From Actinomycetota bacterium (GTDB taxonomy: Bacteria > Actinomycetota > Actinomycetes > S36-B12 > UBA10799): DNA of 12,042 bases. Position numbers and translations under genes: made by a program. Under the pieces are notes generated by a model. The model saw nothing but the letters and a program-made list of their open reading frames with translations, was not told the origin of the DNA and searched no databases. The stretch lies in the NCBI GenBank assembly GCA_030837395.1, contig JAUPKO010000179.1:1-12042 (forward strand), read 5' to 3'. This document shows, in pieces, positions 1-6,850 of this stretch; the first letter of the stretch is position 1, and the number at the start of each line of letters is the position of its first letter.

Positions 1-2
1 AT

Positions 3-620
3 GTGGTGACGTTCGTGGTCTACGGCGCCCTGTCGTCGGTGATGTTCCTGCTGACGCTGGCGCTCATGATCGGGCTCGGCTGGTCGGCGTTGGTGACGGG
101 TCTGGCCACCCTGCCGATGACCATCATGCTGGCGGTGTTCTCCGGCAAGGTCGGGTCGCTGGTGCCTCGCTTCGGCGCGCGGCCGCTGCTGACCGCGGGG
201 TGCGTGCTGATGGCGCTCGGCATGTTCATGCTGGCCTACCTGCCCGGCGACCCGTCCTACTGGACCGAGGTGTTCCCCGGAGTGATGGTCTTCTCCGTCG
301 GCATGACCCTCATCGTCGCGCCCATCACCACCACCGCCTTGGGCGACATCCCGGTGACCGCCTCGGGGGTGGGCTCCGGGGTCAACAACGCCGTGGCCCG
401 CATCGGCGGCCTGGTGACGGTGGCGGTGATTCCTGTCATCGCTGGTCTGGCGGGGATCTCAGCGGATGCCGGCCTTGCCGTGATGCCCGGTTACAAGCGG
501 GCAACGATCATCTCGGCAGCGGTGTGTGCCGTTGGCGCCGTGGCGTCCTGGTTCGGCTTCAGACCCGAGACCGGCAAGGCGGCACCAGAGTCGCAGGCCG
601 TCGCCCCGGTGGCCAGTTGA
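3..620 (+). CDS. MFS transporter, DHA2 (EmrB/QacA-like) family, C-terminal part
   Basis: This is the C-terminal part of a multidrug-type major facilitator exporter of the 14-helix DHA2 class; the start lies left of the window. The visible 205 residues hold about five or six hydrophobic segments. The loop near residues 48-62 (SGKVGSLVPRFGAR) matches the cytoplasmic G-(K/R)-(L/V)-x(n)-R-x-G-x-(R/K) loop of MFS proteins. A later stretch, TASGVGSGVNNAVARIGG (about residues 119-136), matches the conserved 'asG..sg..n..rqiGgalG' region of EmrB/QacA proteins. It should sit in the cytoplasmic membrane and export small hydrophobic compounds by proton antiport; the substrate cannot be read from the sequence. 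The tail after the last helix is Ala/Pro-rich and ends at TGA. A second exporter-like gene follows 112 nt downstream. The family call is firm, the substrate unknown. Confidence 0.88.
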   Translation: MVTFVVYGALSSVMFLLTLALMIGLGWSALVTGLATLPMTIMLAVFSGKVGSLVPRFGARPLLTAGCVLMALGMFMLAYLPGDPSYWTEVFPGVMVFSVGMTLIVAPITTTALGDIPVTASGVGSGVNNAVARIGGLVTVAVIPVIAGLAGISADAGLAVMPGYKRATIISAAVCAVGAVASWFGFRPETGKAAPESQAVAPVAS

Positions 621-697
621 ACTTGCGCGGACGGAAGGCGACATCGCCGCAGGGGTTCTCGTCGGCCAAGGTTCACCGGCCTCCGGACCGCATCAGC

Positions 698-726
698 CGG
701 ACAACTCGCCGCCGTGTGAATACTGT
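698..726 (+). promoter_or_regulatory. Likely leaderless promoter of the FUSC-like gene
   Basis: A CGGACA -35-like hexamer (698-703, 4 of 6 matches to TTGACA) and a TACTGT -10-like hexamer (721-726, fits TAnnnT) are separated by exactly 17 nt. Only six bases separate the -10 from the ATG at 733, so transcription would begin at or next to the start codon. There is no Shine-Dalgarno sequence in front of this ATG. Spacing and missing ribosome site together fit the leaderless promoters common in actinobacteria. This was read by eye only. Confidence 0.5.
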
Positions 727-732
727 GGCCGG

Positions 733-1845
733 ATGACCCAGACCCCGGAGTCGGCCGCTGCAGCGGGGGTACCACGGGCGGCGTACGCCACCCTCGCCCG
801 GCGGTTCCTAGTGGCCGTGGCGATCGTGATCCTGCTGAACGTGCCGACGGCGATCCTCATCGCGATCAACCACGAAGCGGCCTCCACCTGGGCGACCGCC
901 GCGGGCATCGTCGGGGTGGTGGCGCTGCTCATGGGCGGCGTCCGCGTCGGCGTGACGACCGCCCTCGTGCTCGGGTTGCTCACACCTGTGGCGATCGTCG
1001 CGGGGCAGACACCGATCACCGGTGCTGCCCTCATGGCTTTGATGTGTTTGACGGTCGGGCGGATGTCGCGATTCGGCCTGCATCAGGCCACCCTGCTGGT
1101 GCCCATCTTCATGGCGTGGATGATCCTGGATCCACCGACGTGGGGGAAGCGGCCCAGCCCCGACCTGACCGACAGCACCTACCTGACCTGGATGGCCGTG
1201 ATCTTCTTCGTCGGGGCCATCTTCCCGGTGATCGTCCTTCCTTGGGCACTTCGCAAAGTCAAGATGCCGGCGCCCAAGCCGCACCCCAGACGCGAATCCG
1301 TGCCGTACACGGCGACCATCACCGTGCTCGCCACGGCGTCGACCTACGTCCTGCTCGAACGTCCGCAGCATGTGACCGGCGCCTGGCTGATCGCAACGAT
1401 CCTGGTGCTCGCTCAAGTGGGCGACGTGGGCACCGTCCGACGCTCCACCGCTCGAGTCGTCGGCACGCTCGTAGGCCTCATCGTCGTGGGCCTGATCATC
1501 GCCGAGGTGCAGTCGCTGACCTGGATCTACCTGATCGGCACGGTCTTCGCCGTGGCTGCGATCACGGCCAAGTTCAGCCCTCACTACTGGGTCTACATGG
1601 CCCTGATCACCCCGACCGTCGTGTGCCTGAATGCCTCCTCGAGCAGCCAACTGCCGCAGCTCGGGGAGCAGCGAGCCCTGGACACTGTCATCGGCGCCGT
1701 CCTCGTGCTGATCGCAGCAGGCCTCACCCTCGGCTACGCCAAACTGGAGGAACGTCGGGGCCACCTCCCGACCGTCGAGGTACCGGCCATCGCGGGCACG
1801 CCGGTGGATCCGGCCGCAGCCTCGCCGCAGGCAGTTCAATCCTGA
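733..1845 (+). CDS. FUSC-family (fusaric acid resistance-like) membrane protein
   Basis: A 370-residue integral membrane protein resembling the FUSC / aromatic-acid-exporter group. It is built as two hydrophobic halves: several helices at about residues 24-172, a basic cytoplasmic stretch (about 174-190, rich in K, P and R), then a second set at about 192-336. The second half has the family's hallmarks: RRSTARVVGTLVGLIV (237-252), the YWVYMALITPTVV helix (285-297) and RALDTVIGAVLVLIA (314-328). FUSC proteins are thought to export aromatic or other organic acids; no substrate can be assigned here. I chose the ATG at 733 because a -10-like TACTGT lies 7 nt upstream and because the frame further upstream (526-732) overlaps the MFS tail and reads as low-quality Arg/Pro-rich sequence. 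The C-terminal 25 residues are a soluble Ala/Pro tail. It is shorter than the roughly 650-residue two-domain FUSC proteins of proteobacteria. Confidence 0.78.
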   Translation: MTQTPESAAAAGVPRAAYATLARRFLVAVAIVILLNVPTAILIAINHEAASTWATAAGIVGVVALLMGGVRVGVTTALVLGLLTPVAIVAGQTPITGAALMALMCLTVGRMSRFGLHQATLLVPIFMAWMILDPPTWGKRPSPDLTDSTYLTWMAVIFFVGAIFPVIVLPWALRKVKMPAPKPHPRRESVPYTATITVLATASTYVLLERPQHVTGAWLIATILVLAQVGDVGTVRRSTARVVGTLVGLIVVGLIIAEVQSLTWIYLIGTVFAVAAITAKFSPHYWVYMALITPTVVCLNASSSSQLPQLGEQRALDTVIGAVLVLIAAGLTLGYAKLEERRGHLPTVEVPAIAGTPVDPAAASPQAVQS

Positions 1846-1930
1846 CCCGCACGGCGATGAACCGCCGACGGGCCCGGCGCTGCCGACCATCACCCTCGGC
1901 GTGTCGGTGGCCGCGTCACGGCAAACCTGA

Positions 1931-2593
1931 TCAATCGATGGTGAGGGTCACCAGTGGCCCGTCGTCGTCCTGCGTGACCGTGCACGTCACCGTGGTCAGG
2001 TCAGGCACTCGCAGTAGCCCCTGGGTGACGGCGGACTCGAAGCCGCCGACCACGATCACCTGGCAGCCGGCCGCCAGCCCGGCCTCGATACCTGCTTCGG
2101 CATCCTCCAACACGATCGCCTCGCGCGGATCGCAGCCCAACTTCGCCGCTGCCGTGAGGTAGCCCTCCGGGTGCGGTTTGCCGTGGGTGATCTCGTCGGC
2201 GTAGACGGCCACGGTCGGCACCGGCACGCCGGCCGCCATCATCCGAACGGTGGCCAGGTCACGCGTCGCCGACGTGACCATCGCGATGGCCCCTGACCCC
2301 TCCAGTGCGCCCAGGAAGCGCGTGGCGCCGGGCACCTCGATGACCCCGTCGGTGTGTTCGAGGCCGAGCGTCTCCAGCGCCAGTGCCACCGCGGCGGCAT
2401 CCGTGCCCTGGGGTGAGAACTTCGCGACGGTCTCCTCGGTGCGTCGGCCGTGGGCCGTCTCCAGCACCTCCTGGACGTCCAGGCCATGCTCGGTGGCGAA
2501 GGTTCCCCAGAGGTACTCCACCACCGCGAGGGAGTCGATGAGGGTCCCGTCCATGTCGCTCAGGACGGCGCGGGCAGTCACGTGATGAGGCAC
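1931..2593 (-). CDS. HAD-superfamily hydrolase, sugar-phosphatase-like
   Basis: A 220-residue HAD phosphatase with a helical cap after motif I (subclass IA). Motif I is SDMDGTL (nucleophile D13, acid D15), motif II is MVTSAT (T107/S108), the motif III lysine is K139 in THGKPHPEGY, and motif IV is VLEDAEAGIEAG (E163, D164). The HGKPHPEGYL...LEDAEAGIEAG pattern is typical of sugar-phosphate phosphatases and beta-phosphoglucomutase-like enzymes (YfbT/Gpp type). It probably removes phosphate from a small sugar or polyol phosphate in the cytoplasm; the exact substrate is open. The start is GTG, supported by AAGGTG seven to eight bases upstream on the minus strand. The last 20 residues (TCTVTQDDDGPLVTLTID) extend a little beyond the HAD core. 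It lies 102 nt downstream of the SDR gene on the same strand, so co-transcription is possible but not certain. Confidence 0.88.
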   Translation of the reverse strand: MPHHVTARAVLSDMDGTLIDSLAVVEYLWGTFATEHGLDVQEVLETAHGRRTEETVAKFSPQGTDAAAVALALETLGLEHTDGVIEVPGATRFLGALEGSGAIAMVTSATRDLATVRMMAAGVPVPTVAVYADEITHGKPHPEGYLTAAAKLGCDPREAIVLEDAEAGIEAGLAAGCQVIVVGGFESAVTQGLLRVPDLTTVTCTVTQDDDGPLVTLTID

Positions 2594-2663
2594 GCGATCA
2601 CCTTAGCCGCGGTGGATTGCCGAAGCGGCTCGGCGGCGGGAGGTCGGCCGGCGGCCCACAGAA

Positions 2664-2682
2664 CCGGGCCTGTCGTGCCCGG
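2664..2682 (-). terminator. Possible weak hairpin terminator after the SDR gene
   Basis: CCGGGC (2664-2669) and GCCCGG (2677-2682) form a perfect 6-bp stem with a 7-nt loop, 14 nt past the SDR stop on the minus strand. There is no T-run after it, so it may be a terminator without a U tract, or only a GC-rich coincidence. The rest of the 2594-2695 gap holds the HAD ribosome site and other short GC repeats. Confidence 0.28.
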
Positions 2683-2695
2683 CGACCGGCACCGG

Positions 2696-3478
2696 CTAAG
2701 GCTGCGTGCGCCGGGTCAACTGGGCAGAGACCTTACGTGTCAACCACCCCGGTGCCACCTTGCTGCTCGCCGCGATGGCGGCGTTGAGGTAGCCCGGGAT
2801 GCTCACCGCGCGGCCGCGATCCAAGTCGCTCAGGGCGCACGACACGACATGTTCGGGCGACGACACCATGACCGAGGGCAGCCGCTCGAATTCCGCCCCC
2901 GCGCGTGCGGCGAAGGCGGTCTCGGTGAAGCCTGGGCAGACGCTGAGCACGCGGACCCCGGCCGGGCCGACCTCCTCGGCCAGCGCCTGGCTGAAACTGT
3001 GGACGTAAGCCTTCGACGCCGCATAGACGGCCTCATGCGGGATCGGCTGGAAGCCGGCGGTCGAGGCAACGTTGATGATGGCACCGTCACCGCGCCCGCT
3101 CATTCCGATTGCCGCCTCGCGACTGAGTACCGTGAGTGCCTCGACGTTGAGGCGCAACATGTCGACCTGGTCGGCACCGGTGAGTTCGGTCACGTCGCCC
3201 ACCAGGCCGTAACCGGCACTGTTCACCAGCAGGGTGCATTCCTTGGCGCGGCTGGCCACCATCGCCAGCTGGGCCGGCGCCGTGAGGTCGGCCGGGAGCA
3301 CTTCGATCGCGGCCGGCACCGAGGCGTCGATCTGAGCCGCCAAGGCCTCTAACGCGTCGGCACCACGGGCGACCAGCACCAAGTCGTACCCACGTTGGGC
3401 CAGTCGCTGTGCGAACTCCGCTCCGATCCCGCTGGAAGCGCCGGTGATCAAGGCCGTACCTCGTGTCGATTCGGTCAT
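2696..3478 (-). CDS. Short-chain dehydrogenase/reductase (classical SDR)
   Basis: A 260-residue NAD(P)-dependent oxidoreductase with all classical SDR landmarks: the cofactor motif TGASSGIG (residues 12-19), an acidic D64 after the third strand (PADLT), NSAG (86-89), the structural N111, and the catalytic Ser-Tyr-Lys set S139, Y152, K156 (YAASK). PGF at 182-184 matches the conserved PG after strand 6. R38 in LVARGA, at the end of the second strand, points to NADP(H) rather than NAD. The extended C-terminal part (about 200-260, ending KVSAQLTRRTQP) resembles the DltE/YqjQ-like SDR subgroup that carries a hydrophobic or basic tail. The substrate is unknown. The ATG at 3478 has an AGGGTGG-like ribosome site. 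It sits 30 nt downstream of an unknown membrane-protein gene on the same strand and 102 nt upstream of the HAD gene. Confidence 0.9.
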   Translation of the reverse strand: MTESTRGTALITGASSGIGAEFAQRLAQRGYDLVLVARGADALEALAAQIDASVPAAIEVLPADLTAPAQLAMVASRAKECTLLVNSAGYGLVGDVTELTGADQVDMLRLNVEALTVLSREAAIGMSGRGDGAIINVASTAGFQPIPHEAVYAASKAYVHSFSQALAEEVGPAGVRVLSVCPGFTETAFAARAGAEFERLPSVMVSSPEHVVSCALSDLDRGRAVSIPGYLNAAIAASSKVAPGWLTRKVSAQLTRRTQP

Positions 3479-3508
3479 GGCACCACCCTAAGTGCCGTGG
3501 CGCCGGGC

Positions 3509-4183
3509 TCAGTCGCCGAAGGCGCGCTTGATGCCGTCCATCGTCGCCTCCAAGGAGTCCACCCGCGCCGTCAGAGCGGCGTCGGCCGGGCCTGGGGCGG
3601 TGGCATCGGGCCCCATGCCACCCTCCGCGGCCGCCGCAGCCTTCGGCGCCCGCGCAAAGCGCAGGTACCCCAGGACCACCGTGATGGCCAGAGCCACCGC
3701 GAGCACGATGAATCGAACGACGTCGTCACCGCCGGCCAGCGTCAGGCCGATGCCGAACACCATGGTGAACAGGCCCCCCAGCAGCAGACCGTTGCTGATC
3801 ACAATCGCCCGATCCCACCGCACCAGGGACACCGCGAGCAACACAGTGGCGATCCCGATCATGAGGATGCCGGCAGTGCGATTCCACTCCTTCTGCTCCA
3901 CTTCCTGCGCCTTCCACACCTCTTCGCGCTCAAGTTCGATGGCCCTGATCTCGTTCTGTTGGGCGGGTGTGGTGGTGCAAGCCTCGGTCTTGCACTCGCT
4001 GTAGATGGCCTGCTCACGCTGATCAAGTTGCTCGATCTGCGTCTGATACGTGTTCGGCTGAGGGTAGAACGTGAACAGTCCCACGGCGACGACAGCCGTC
4101 ATGACCCCGCCGAGGAACACCGCGTAGATCGCCTGCAGAATCGCCTGCTGGACCGCGTGGGATGACGTCGTCGAGTGGGCCAT
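3509..4183 (-). CDS. Unknown four-helix membrane protein with coiled-coil segments
   Basis: A 224-residue protein I do not recognise. The visible layout is: a short polar N-terminus; helix 1 at about 16-39; a charged, Gln/Glu-rich segment at 41-101 likely to form coiled coil (EQLDQREQAIYSEC, ELEREEVWKAQEVEQ), with two close cysteines C64 and C69; helix 2 at about 104-122; helix 3 at about 126-151; helix 4 at about 155-175; an Ala/Pro/Gly linker; and a C-terminal amphipathic helix (203-222). C64 and C69 could form a disulphide if that loop is outside the cell, but topology is not certain. I chose the ATG at 4183 over the longer open frame to 4264 because a CACAAT hexamer lies 7 nt upstream in leaderless spacing and the extra 27 residues have no membrane-protein character. 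The SDR gene follows after 30 nt, so the two may share a transcript. Confidence 0.75.
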   Translation of the reverse strand: MAHSTTSSHAVQQAILQAIYAVFLGGVMTAVVAVGLFTFYPQPNTYQTQIEQLDQREQAIYSECKTEACTTTPAQQNEIRAIELEREEVWKAQEVEQKEWNRTAGILMIGIATVLLAVSLVRWDRAIVISNGLLLGGLFTMVFGIGLTLAGGDDVVRFIVLAVALAITVVLGYLRFARAPKAAAAAEGGMGPDATAPGPADAALTARVDSLEATMDGIKRAFGD

Positions 4184-4189
4184 AACCCC

Positions 4190-4218
4190 ATTGTGAAGCC
4201 GATTCGGCCGGCTGACGG
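4190..4218 (-). promoter_or_regulatory. Possible leaderless promoter of the unknown membrane protein gene
   Basis: On the minus strand, CACAAT (4195-4190, 4 of 6 to TATAAT) is followed by six bases and then the ATG at 4183, the same geometry as the FUSC promoter. A weak CCGTCA -35 (4218-4213) lies 17 nt upstream. No Shine-Dalgarno sequence is present. The -35 is poor, so confidence is limited. Confidence 0.35.
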
Positions 4219-4221
4219 CTT
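4196..4221. repeat. Inverted repeat in the divergent promoter region
   Basis: AAGCCG (4196-4201) and CGGCTT (4216-4221) form a perfect 6-bp inverted repeat around a palindromic GC core, and GCCG-ATT-CGGC (4198-4208) nests inside its left part. It covers the -35 area of the minus-strand gene and lies between it and the divergent molybdenum-cofactor gene, where an operator would be expected. No known regulator's consensus is recognised. Confidence 0.35.
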
Positions 4222-4309
4222 TGGTCCGCACGAGGTCACCCGCTTGAGGTACGCCGGGCAGCACCGGGTGGTTCTAGCGACCGTGTGGGGCGTGCGCGAC
4301 ACTTGCCGC

Positions 4310-5281
4310 ATGCACAGCGAACGCGAGGGCAACCAGGTGGCGGCGGTCGTCACGTGCTCGGATTCGGTGGCGGCGGGCCGCGCCGAGGACCGTTCCGGCC
4401 CGCTGGCCGTGGAGTTGCTGACCGCCGCCGGGTGGCACGTCAACGCGCCGTGCGTGGTACCCGATGACCCGGACCGGATCGTCGCCTGCATGCGGGCGGT
4501 ACGGGACCAGGGGGCGCGGTTGATCATCACTACTGGTGGCACCGGCCTCGGCCCGCGCGACGTCACCGTGACTGCTGTCGAGGCCGCCGGGGCCGTGGTC
4601 GTGCCGGGTATCGGCGAGGCGATCCGAGAGTCCTCCCGCGCGGCGGTGCCCACCGCCGACCTGTCCCGGGCCACCGGCTTCACCTTCGACCAGGCCCTCG
4701 TCGTGTGCCTGCCCGGCAGCCCTGGCGGGGTACGCGACGGCCTGGCGGTGGCGCTGCCCCTGGCGCCGCACGCGCTGGCCATGATGGACGGAGGCGGCCA
4801 CCACGCGGGGACCACCACGAATCCGCACCTGCCCCCGACTCACCTGCAACCGCCCCCGCAACGACCTGCATCGCATCCTCTGGTCACCGAGGCGCCCATC
4901 GACCTCGCCGCGCTGATCGACCGCGTGGGCGACGCCCGGGTCGGTGCTGTCGTCACCTTCGAGGGGCGCGTGCGCAACCATGACCACGGCCGTGACGTCG
5001 TCGAACTCACCTACTCCGCCCACCCCGACGCGCCGGCCATCTTTGCCGACGCCCTCGCCCGGGCGGCCGAGCGCGAGGGAGTCCAGGCCGTGGCCGGTGC
5101 GCACCGGGTGGGTCCGCTCGCCATCGGTGACCTCGCGTTCGCCGTGGTGGTATCCGCCGGGCACCGGGGTGCCGCGTTCGACACGTGCGCCTGGCTGGTC
5201 GACGAAGTCAAGCGGGTGCTGCCGGTGTGGAAGCTGCAGCGCTTCGCCGACGGCACGCAGGAGTGGGTCAACTGCGCCTGA
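4310..5281 (+). CDS. MoaB/Mog-MoaE fusion protein (molybdenum cofactor synthesis)
   Basis: A 323-residue bifunctional protein. The N-terminal part (about 8-160) is a MoaB/Mog-type domain, the family that adenylylates molybdopterin before metal insertion: VTCSDS at 14-19, the signature TTGGTGLGPRDVT (74-86, with the catalytic-type D84), GIGEAIR (100-106) and LPGSPGGV (134-141). A Pro/His/Thr-rich linker (about 163-190) follows. The C-terminal part (about 191-323) is MoaE, the catalytic subunit of molybdopterin synthase: VVTFEGRVRNHDHG (214-227), AHRVGPLAIGDLA (264-276), HR at 285-286, and the active-site lysines K301 and K308 in VDEVKRVLPVWK. MoaE adds dithiolene sulfur to precursor Z together with MoaD, which is not in this window. 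I chose the ATG at 4310 because it begins just before the first domain strand; it has no ribosome site and only a weak GACACT -10-like hexamer 7 nt upstream, so upstream GTG starts remain possible. Confidence 0.9.
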   Translation: MHSEREGNQVAAVVTCSDSVAAGRAEDRSGPLAVELLTAAGWHVNAPCVVPDDPDRIVACMRAVRDQGARLIITTGGTGLGPRDVTVTAVEAAGAVVVPGIGEAIRESSRAAVPTADLSRATGFTFDQALVVCLPGSPGGVRDGLAVALPLAPHALAMMDGGGHHAGTTTNPHLPPTHLQPPPQRPASHPLVTEAPIDLAALIDRVGDARVGAVVTFEGRVRNHDHGRDVVELTYSAHPDAPAIFADALARAAEREGVQAVAGAHRVGPLAIGDLAFAVVVSAGHRGAAFDTCAWLVDEVKRVLPVWKLQRFADGTQEWVNCA

Positions 5282-5297
5282 GCGCCGCGAGCGGTGG

Positions 5298-5828
5298 CTA
5301 CTTCTTGAGCGGCCGCAGCCGTTCGCGCAGGGCATCCACCTGGCCGGTCGTCCAGTCCACCAGCGGTCCGACCGTCACCGTGCTGCCCTTGACGTAGTCG
5401 TCCAGATTGACCACGTGGTAGGTCCGCGCGTTGACTGTGTTGAGTTGGTGGTTGACGCGCACCTCGCCGGCGATGGGCATCTTGAACAGGTTGGCGAAGT
5501 CGGTCTTCCACATCAAAGCCAGGTCGTCAGGATCCGACACCTTGTTGCGCATCTCCGCGGTGAAGCCGATCACGGTGCGGCTGCCCATGGTGGCACTCAC
5601 CGCCCCGGACCCGGACTTGCGGTCGACCATGATGTAGACGGCCGACAGCACGGGATCGCCGGGCAACTTGAAGCCCATCACCTGACGATCCGAGTCCGCG
5701 ACGATCCGGAAGCAGCGCCAGCCCTTGTGGGACAGTCCGCGGATCAGTTCGCCGCAGACGATCTCGTCCTTGGACTCGCGCAACTCGGACTTGTGTGCAT
5801 ACGACGTCATTGCATCGAATAGGCCCAT
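5298..5828 (-). CDS. Unknown small cytoplasmic protein, paired with the GYF_2 protein
   Basis: A 176-residue protein I do not recognise. It has no signal peptide or membrane segment and looks like a mixed alpha/beta soluble domain. Visible parts are MGLFDAMTSYAHK at the N-terminus, a Glu/Lys-rich stretch, GLSHKGWRCFRIV (31-43), beta-like strands through 60-92, and a basic C-terminal helix (VDALRERLRPLKK). The ATG at 5828 has a strong GAGGAG ribosome site six bases upstream, and that site overlaps the TGA stop of the GYF_2 gene 10 nt away, so the two are translationally coupled. Its stop is only 16 nt from the stop of the convergent molybdenum-cofactor gene. The overall shape (helix, sheet, amphipathic C-terminus) could fit a YbjN/secretion-chaperone-like fold, but that is a guess. 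Confidence 0.75.
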   Translation of the reverse strand: MGLFDAMTSYAHKSELRESKDEIVCGELIRGLSHKGWRCFRIVADSDRQVMGFKLPGDPVLSAVYIMVDRKSGSGAVSATMGSRTVIGFTAEMRNKVSDPDDLALMWKTDFANLFKMPIAGEVRVNHQLNTVNARTYHVVNLDDYVKGSTVTVGPLVDWTTGQVDALRERLRPLKK

Positions 5829-5838
5829 GATCTGCTCC

Positions 5839-6723
5839 TCAGGCCCCGAACCGGGCTTGGATGAAGGTCTTCATCGTGTAGATGACGCTGGCCAGGTGAC
5901 GGCGCAGCAACTCGTGGTCGACGTCGAGGTGCTCGTCGATGTAGCGCTCCAGTTCGAGCAGCAGGTCGATCTGGGCGTAGACATAGCCGGAGGACAGGTC
6001 CGCGTCGAACGTCACGGTGCCCGGTTCCGGGGAGGCGATGAACGTGCTCTGCACCTCCTGCCGCAGGGCTTGGCCAACCTTGCTGAAGTTGGGCACGCGC
6101 TCGCCGTAGCCGACGATCACAGCCGCCCGATGGCCAATCAGTTTGGCCACCGCCGGATCGGGGGTGAGGTGCTCCAACGACATCGTCACCCGCGCGTGCG
6201 TCGACGGCTCCTCGAAGCGCAGTTGATGGTGAGCCATGGTCACGGTCGAGCCGACGTCCGCCGTCGTCGTCGTGGTGGCAGCGGCGGCCCAGGGGCTCGC
6301 GGTGGCCAAGTCGATCAGCACGAAGCCGCAGTCCACCATGGCAGTTATCACCCCGCCGAGCGTGGCCTCATCGATGGAGGTGGCGTATTCGGTCTCCTTG
6401 TACATCTCCCAACTACGCGCCACGAGATCGATGAACTCATCGTCGAGTTCCTGGTCGGTCATGCCGCTCATGAGCGCGGCCGAGGCCGATCCGGGGGCGA
6501 TCTGAGCGCCGGTCGCAGACGGGGCGGGGACCGCTGCCGCCGGCAGACTCACCCCCGGCGCCTGATGCAGCGGGGTCCAGTCCGCTGCTCCCTCCCACCA
6601 GATCAGCGTGGTCGGGGGGACCTGACCGGCCTGGTGCCGTTGCAGCAGCACCTCCAGCGGCTCCGGCCCCACCTGTTGGCCGCTGGGGTCCACCCAGTGA
6701 ACCTGGTCTTGTGGCTCTGGCAT
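5839..6723 (-). CDS. GYF_2-domain protein of unknown function
   Basis: A 294-residue soluble protein. Residues about 8-53 form a GYF_2-type domain: VHWVDPSGQQVGPEPLEVL, then GQVPPTTLIWWEGAADWTPL. This domain family usually reads W-x(n)-G-x-x-x-GP...L..L...G.i...TlvW..Gm..W.p and is found at the ends of bacterial membrane or scaffold proteins, where it is thought to mediate protein contacts. An Ala/Pro linker (54-86) follows, then an unrecognised domain (88-294) with an acidic helix (MTDQELDDEFIDLVARSW), a Thr-rich low-complexity patch (ATTTTTADVG), beta-rich middle parts, and a helical C-terminus (SSGYVYAQIDLLLELERYID). The ATG at 6723 has GAGGAG eight bases upstream. It is the first gene of a two-gene unit with the small unknown protein. 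The GYF_2 call is good; the function is unknown. Confidence 0.8.
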   Translation of the reverse strand: MPEPQDQVHWVDPSGQQVGPEPLEVLLQRHQAGQVPPTTLIWWEGAADWTPLHQAPGVSLPAAAVPAPSATGAQIAPGSASAALMSGMTDQELDDEFIDLVARSWEMYKETEYATSIDEATLGGVITAMVDCGFVLIDLATASPWAAAATTTTTADVGSTVTMAHHQLRFEEPSTHARVTMSLEHLTPDPAVAKLIGHRAAVIVGYGERVPNFSKVGQALRQEVQSTFIASPEPGTVTFDADLSSGYVYAQIDLLLELERYIDEHLDVDHELLRRHLASVIYTMKTFIQARFGA

Positions 6724-6757
6724 CGTTGCGGCTCCTCATAGATTCCGGCGTGCTGTG

Positions 6758-6787
6758 ATGCTAGGGGGTGGCGCCGTGTTCTGGGAA
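6758..6787 (-). promoter_or_regulatory. Possible promoter of the GYF_2 operon
   Basis: On the minus strand a TTCCCA -35-like hexamer (6787-6782, 4 of 6) and a TAGCAT -10 (6763-6758, fits TAnnAT) are 18 nt apart. Transcription would begin near 6751, giving a leader of about 28 nt with the GAGGAG ribosome site before the ATG at 6723. Plausible by eye, not verified. Confidence 0.38.
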
Positions 6788-6850
6788 GCCAACCGGCCGC
6801 GCGCCGGCGTCGGGCGGGTGACGAGGCCGTGCTGGGGGCCGAGTTCATGC

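Noticed and set aside
526..732. Upstream extension of the FUSC-like gene
   Set aside because: It overlaps the MFS C-terminus in another frame, is Arg/Pro-rich, and would bypass a well-placed promoter and ATG.
808..1893. 361-codon open frame on the minus strand
   Set aside because: Its His/Asp/Arg-rich composition with no hydrophobic core shows that it mirrors the FUSC-like membrane protein.
1846..1930. Terminator between the convergent FUSC-like and HAD genes
   Set aside because: Only 5-6-bp GC repeats (for example GCCGAC 1882-1887 with GTCGGT 1903-1908) are present, with no T-run; not strong enough to call.
4274..5335. 353-codon open frame on the minus strand
   Set aside because: It is opposite the Mog-MoaE fusion, which has clear family motifs; no motif is seen in this frame.
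6256..6276. GTC trinucleotide run as a microsatellite
   Set aside because: It is short and simply encodes the Thr-rich patch of the GYF_2 protein; there is no sign of phase variation.
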